In this document: positions 60,350 through 64,000 of the stretch, piece by piece
Position numbering within the stretch: the stretch's first letter is position 1
Layout of the letters: each line of letters starts with the position of its first letter
From: Cotesia glomerata
Lineage: Eukaryota > Arthropoda > Insecta > Hymenoptera > Braconidae
Direction: 5' to 3'
Assembly: GCF_020080835.1 (NCBI RefSeq)
Contig: NC_058166.1
Location: 14,657,043-14,721,042 of the forward strand
DNA: 64,000 nt
Notes under the pieces: model-generated
Told to the model about the DNA's origin: nothing
Seen by the model: only the letters and a program-made list of their open reading frames with translations
Databases searched by the model: none
Made by a program: the position numbers and the translations under genes

Positions 60350-60490
60350 ATAGTATATTACACACCTGTGGCAAGAAAATGAGAAATGTCTCAGATCACA
60401 TATATGTCGACCTCGGCTTCGCCTCGGGCAACATATATGTGTTCTGAGACATTTCTCATTTTCTTGCCACAGGTGTGTAATATACTATTT
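60350..60490. repeat. 140-bp hairpin with CpG-rich loop, copy 1
   Basis: AATAGTATATTACACACCTG pairs with its complement at 60470-60489. The stem continues through TGTGGCAAGAAAATGAGAAA and TCTCAGATCACATATATG. The centre contains CCTCGGCTTCGCCTCGG, itself a palindrome. Few mismatches are seen in about 60 bp of stem. Confidence 0.8.
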
Positions 60491-60571
60491 TTGCCCTCTG
60501 GGCGGAAAGTGGCAACTTTGGTCTCACTGCGCTAAACAAAGTTGCCGCTTTCCTCCTTCCTCGGACAAAAA

Positions 60572-60709
60572 AATATTATACAGCACTTGGGAAGTAAAAA
60601 AGAAAACCTCAGATCACATGTTTGTTGACCTCGGCTTCGCCTCGGCCAACAATTACATGTGATCTGAGGCTTTTCTTATTTTCCTTCCCAAGGGGTGTAA
60701 TATACTATT
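60572..60709. repeat. 138-bp hairpin with CpG-rich loop, copy 2
   Basis: It has the same plan as the 60350 hairpin (outer AATATTATACA/TGTAATATACTATT, stem CCTCAGATCACATGT, centre CCTCGGCTTCGCCTCGG). Between the two hairpins lies the segment CGGGCGGAAAG...AAACAAAGTTGCCGCTTTCC, which can itself fold. Confidence 0.75.
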
Positions 60710-61202
60710 TCTAGTCAAGTCGATAACACAGTTCACCCTGATAGCCAGCGCTTTCTCAGTAAGTGTTGACTTCCAGCAGTTACGGTTAATTTATACATCA
60801 AGTTGGCGGTAATTCTTCACTCAACAACAGTTGTAAGCAAATTGACGGAAATCTACGGCCGCAACTTGAATACAAGTTAACAATATCAAACTTGTAGTTA
60901 AATTTCCTTTCAACTTTACTACAATTTGACGGAAATACTTGTACAGCAAGTTTTGACGTCTATTTGCAGAGTAAGTTACAAGGTCAGAACTAAGAGCTCT
61001 TAATGAACTCATAAGTTTGGAGTCAATTTTCTGACATCTAACTGAGTCCCTTTTTTGGACTTCTTTTTGAGTTGCGTATAATGAGCTTATAGACATTATA
61101 AACAAAAACACAAATTTCTTTTTTTGCCCTCCGGGCGGAGTGGCAACTTTCGTCCCGCTGCGCTAAACAAAGTTGCCGCTTTCCGCCTTCGTCGAGCAAA
61201 AA

Positions 61203-61340
61203 AATAGTATACACTCCACGGGAAGTAAATAAGAAAGCCTCAGATCACATGTTTGTCAACCTCGGCTTCGCCTCGGCCGACAATTACATGTGATCTGGAC
61301 ATTTCTTACTTTACTTCCCTAGGTGTGTAATATACTATTT
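61203..61340. repeat. 138-bp hairpin with CpG-rich loop, copy 3
   Basis: It has outer TAGTATACACTCC/GGTGTGTAATATACTA, stem CCTCAGATCACATGT and centre CCTCGGCTTCGCCTCGG. It is preceded at 61122-61200 by the same CpG-rich companion segment (CCCTCCGGGCGGAGTGGCAA) seen after the 60350 hairpin, and lies within the large foldback. Confidence 0.75.
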
Positions 61341-61989
61341 AACATAAAGCTGTCAAAATCTTATTCATTTTTCATTTATTACTTTCCTGATTGAGAAATT
61401 AAATTGAAAATGAATAAAAATAATTCGAATTAAATGATTTAAAACAATTTGAATTGATTAATATATAGACATACACTTGGCATAGGTTAACTCATTTCTC
61501 TTAATCCAGGTTAATTAAATTTTTCAAAAATTTTAAATTATATTATGAAGTAATAGGCAATAATGTTAAAATCTGGTTCGTAATCAAACTAACTTAGATA
61601 AAATAATAAAATTGAATTCTAATCTGAAAAAATTATGTGAACTTTCTACATTTAAGGAGTACTTTGCATGTATCAATTTTAAACATTTTATTCGAATTTA
61701 ACGATATCTTATAACTATATACTTATTAATTATTGTTGAATTTTTAATATTCATTAATTTATCTATTAGATTTTATATTGTGAAAAGTAAACAAAATTTA
61801 TATAGACTATTTAAAAAAATATTACAGGTAGACTTTTGAATATTTTTTAGTATATAAATATTCGTAAAAGTTACTTTTTCTCTATCGATACACAGTATCA
61901 AATAGAATAAATAATATAGACAATGATCGCAACATTTCATCACTATATAAACTTAGCTTATAACAATAATGAGATGTGTAACGACATAT

Positions 61990-62060
61990 CGTTTGAACAG
62001 CGTAGGGGGTTAGGTATCGATCTAGCACGCGCGCGACTCGGGTTCGAATCTTAGTTACGG
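61990..62060 (+). mobile_element. Decayed tRNA-like element
   Basis: An A-box-like CAGCGTAGGGGG (61998-62009) and a B-box-like GGTTCGAATCT (62041-62051) have tRNA-like spacing. The A box resembles that of the 1190 element. Stems do not pair well, so this is a SINE head or a tRNA pseudogene. Confidence 0.4.
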
Positions 62061-62089
62061 CAATTGCGATTTTCACTTTCTCGCTTTAA

Positions 62090-62330
62090 CAGCCGAGACC
62101 AGTGATTGCAGTTTCAATCGGCTTAGCGAAACGAATGGAAATTTTGAAAAAACGTTTTTAGAGATAATAGATAATTTAATAAACTATTTCACCACAAAGC
62201 GGTTTTTTCAAAAATTTCATTCGCTTCGTCAAACCAATCGAAACTGCAATTGCTCTGCTGTTGGGAGTGCGACAGAGATAGTTCCGTTGAACTCCGTGAG
62301 AGGAAAGCGAGAAAAAGATGGTCTCGCCTG
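62090..62330. mobile_element. TTAA-flanked MITE with internal foldback, copy 2
   Basis: It has the same length (241 bp), termini and internal structure as the copy at 1771-2011, with only a handful of substitutions. It is flanked by TTAA at 62086-62089 and 62331-62334. It lies 25-40 bases downstream of a tRNA-like B box and inside the large foldback at 60735-63404, so it inserted after that structure formed. Confidence 0.8.
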
Positions 62331-62423
62331 TTAAACCGACAATATTAGGTCTAACTAAAATAATAAACATTCGAAATCAGCATCGGTGCTTCATGAAACT
62401 CTGAATTATTTTTCATAATTTAC

Positions 62424-62426
<3 letters not shown>

Positions 62427-62479
<53 letters not shown>
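62427..62479. repeat. ATT microsatellite
   Basis: About 17 near-perfect ATT units lie in the centre of the large foldback. Confidence 0.9.
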
Positions 62480-62481
<2 letters not shown>

Positions 62482-63404
62482 ATTATTTTTGTTGTGTTCT
62501 TATTATTGTTATCATTATAATAGCGTATAGAGATAAAAAATCATTCATTTGTGCGAGTTCAGAAAAAAGTCTACAATAAGCGGCGCATTCGACCTCTTCA
62601 GAAGGTCTTAAAGACGTCTTTTAGACGTAGACTCTGACGTCCAAATCAGAAATCTGAGCTCATTCGGAATAACTTAATACGTCATTTTGCTATCTGGGTT
62701 GGTGACAAGTTGCGGCAGTAAATCGACGGAAAGTTGCGACCAACTTGGCTATCACCCTGATAGCCATGCAGAATACAAGTTGGCTTTAGACTGGACTCCA
62801 AGTTGTGAAAAATCTACGACTCGAAACTAACGACAGTTTCATTAAACATCTTGTAGTGCAGGAGTTTGAGTGAACCTGCACTGAACTTTGAGACAATGTC
62901 TGTTAATGCGGCAGAGTACAAAAATTTTACCATTTGCATTCTACGATCGGTAAATTACCGAAAATTGATGATAGTTTGTCGGTATAAGCCTTATAGCCAT
63001 CAGAGAAATTCAATCTTATGGCCAATTGTTAATAAATTACAACTACAATTATACCCTGATAGCCACCTTACCTATAACTTACTGTCAATCTACGTCCGCA
63101 ATTTGAAGCAAACTTGACGGAAAGAATTGGCAAAGCGAGCGATTACCTATTAGTTACCTATAACTTACTCTGCAAATAGCCGTCAAAACTTGCTGTACAA
63201 GTATTTCCGTCAAATTTTAGTAAAGTTGAAAGGAAATTTAACTACAAGTTTGATATTGTTAACTTGTATTCAAGTTGCGGCCGTAGATTTCCGTCAATTT
63301 GCTTACAACTGTTGTTGAGTGAAGAATTACCGCCAACTTGATGTATAAATTAACCCTAACTGCTGGAAGTCAACACTTACTCAGAAAGCGCTGGCTATAG
63401 GGGT

Positions 63405-64000
63405 AATTGTTATTATGATCACTATTATCATTGTTATTTTTACTATTTTTATAATTATTAATAAATTATAAGAAATATATATTAATTCTGAGACCAATGT
63501 AATCAATTTTATATATTTGTACAAAATCAAATAAAAAAATTAACAGTAAATTTATTTTTCATATTTATTTTGCGTATAAATATAACTTTGGTGCTATATT
63601 TGCCATAGGTGAAAAACTTCTTCGAATAAATGTTTTTTAACGATAGGAAAAAACATCAGGTTAAAAAATTATCTTTTTCAAATTTATCCTTTTCAATTAA
63701 AATATAAAAATTTTTATTTAATTTTATTGAGTTACTTATTTATGAGTCATAAGTAATTAATACTTCATCAAATGACTAAGAAAATCGTAGGTTCTTAATT
63801 TTATGCATTATCTTTCTTAAAAAATCATATCGAAATAATTGCCTCAAAATTTGTTGTGTTGTAGATTGAACTTTCTGAGTTAAAAACTTGATTGCTAAAT
63901 ATGTCTTCATATTTGTTAGTATTTTAAATGAAAATTGAAGTTTAAAATTTATACAACTTCAGCTAAAAAATTTGTTAAAAAATGTTACAGTCTAACTTGA
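63405..64000. other. AT-rich sequence at window end, nothing recognised
   Basis: There is no ORF, terminal repeat or RNA-like structure that I can support. Confidence 0.5.

Larger units (their letters stand above)
60735..63404. repeat. Large foldback: 244-bp inverted arms about 2.2 kb apart
   Basis: The left arm 60735-60978 and right arm 63161-63404 are equal in length and nearly identical as reverse complements (about six differences by eye). They begin with ACCCTGATAGCCAGCGC and its counterpart GCGCTGGCTATAGGGGT. The centre holds a CpG-rich hairpin (61203-61340), AT-rich sequence, a tRNA-like head, a TTAA MITE and an ATT microsatellite. GGCTATCAGGGT motifs recur at 60333, 62747 and 63053. 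Confidence 0.8.

Noticed and set aside
1..64000. CRISPR array, phage, operon or other prokaryotic system
   Set aside because: The repeats are transposon palindromes or microsatellites, without regular spacers or cas genes. The only gene is spliced and eukaryotic.

Overview
This window looks like AT-rich insect nuclear DNA. It has one spliced gene with GT-AG introns, dense short inverted-repeat transposons, Helitrons and TA microsatellites. Extreme AT bias, MITE load and a long low-complexity N-terminus on the gene suggest a hymenopteran, possibly a parasitoid wasp. That taxon is inference from style, not from a marker gene.

The only protein-coding gene I can support is on the + strand: a KDM3/JHDM2-type (JMJD1) JmjC histone H3K9 demethylase. 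Ten coding exons join in phase from 23243 to 54083 (6501 nt of CDS, 2166 codons plus stop). Exons 1-5 encode disordered His-, Gln-, Arg/Glu-, Ser/Pro- and Asn/Thr-rich sequence. Exons 6-8 encode an AT-hook-like motif and the family's Cys-rich/zinc-finger module. Exons 9-10 encode the JmjC domain, with the Fe(II) triad H1928, D1930 and H2059. A CpG-rich island in intron 4 (about 46236-46330) precedes a short ATG exon (46405-46437) whose donor is in phase with exon 5. This predicts an internal promoter making a shorter KDM3 of about 1060 residues.

Layout: 1-6.2 kb holds three Helitron copies, a TTAA-flanked MITE and a tRNA-like SINE head. 6.8-8.2 kb is decayed MITE sequence carrying a LINE 3' fragment with a perfect 15-bp target duplication. 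8.8-10.4 kb is a three-deep nested insertion. 10.4-21.3 kb is mostly AT-rich non-coding DNA with two CpG/GC islands (16.75-16.93 and 18.70-18.85 kb) and a nested foldback (19.8-20.35 kb). 21.4-23.2 kb is the KDM3 promoter/5' leader region with GAGA tracts and a leader ORF overlapping the start codon. 23.2-54.1 kb is KDM3, its introns carrying at least seven recognisable elements. 54.1-56.4 kb is the 3' UTR and flank. 57-63.4 kb is dominated by long hairpins with a CpG-rich loop and by a foldback with 244-bp arms of about 98% identity.

I found no CRISPR, operon or prokaryotic system, and no complete autonomous transposase or reverse transcriptase. The most unusual content is the transposon architecture (nested insertions datable by internal reference copies; Helitrons differing in the number of internal palindromes) and the two candidate regulatory layers on KDM3. 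Element boundaries were read by eye. Coordinates are exact where a terminal motif and duplication are named and approximate otherwise.
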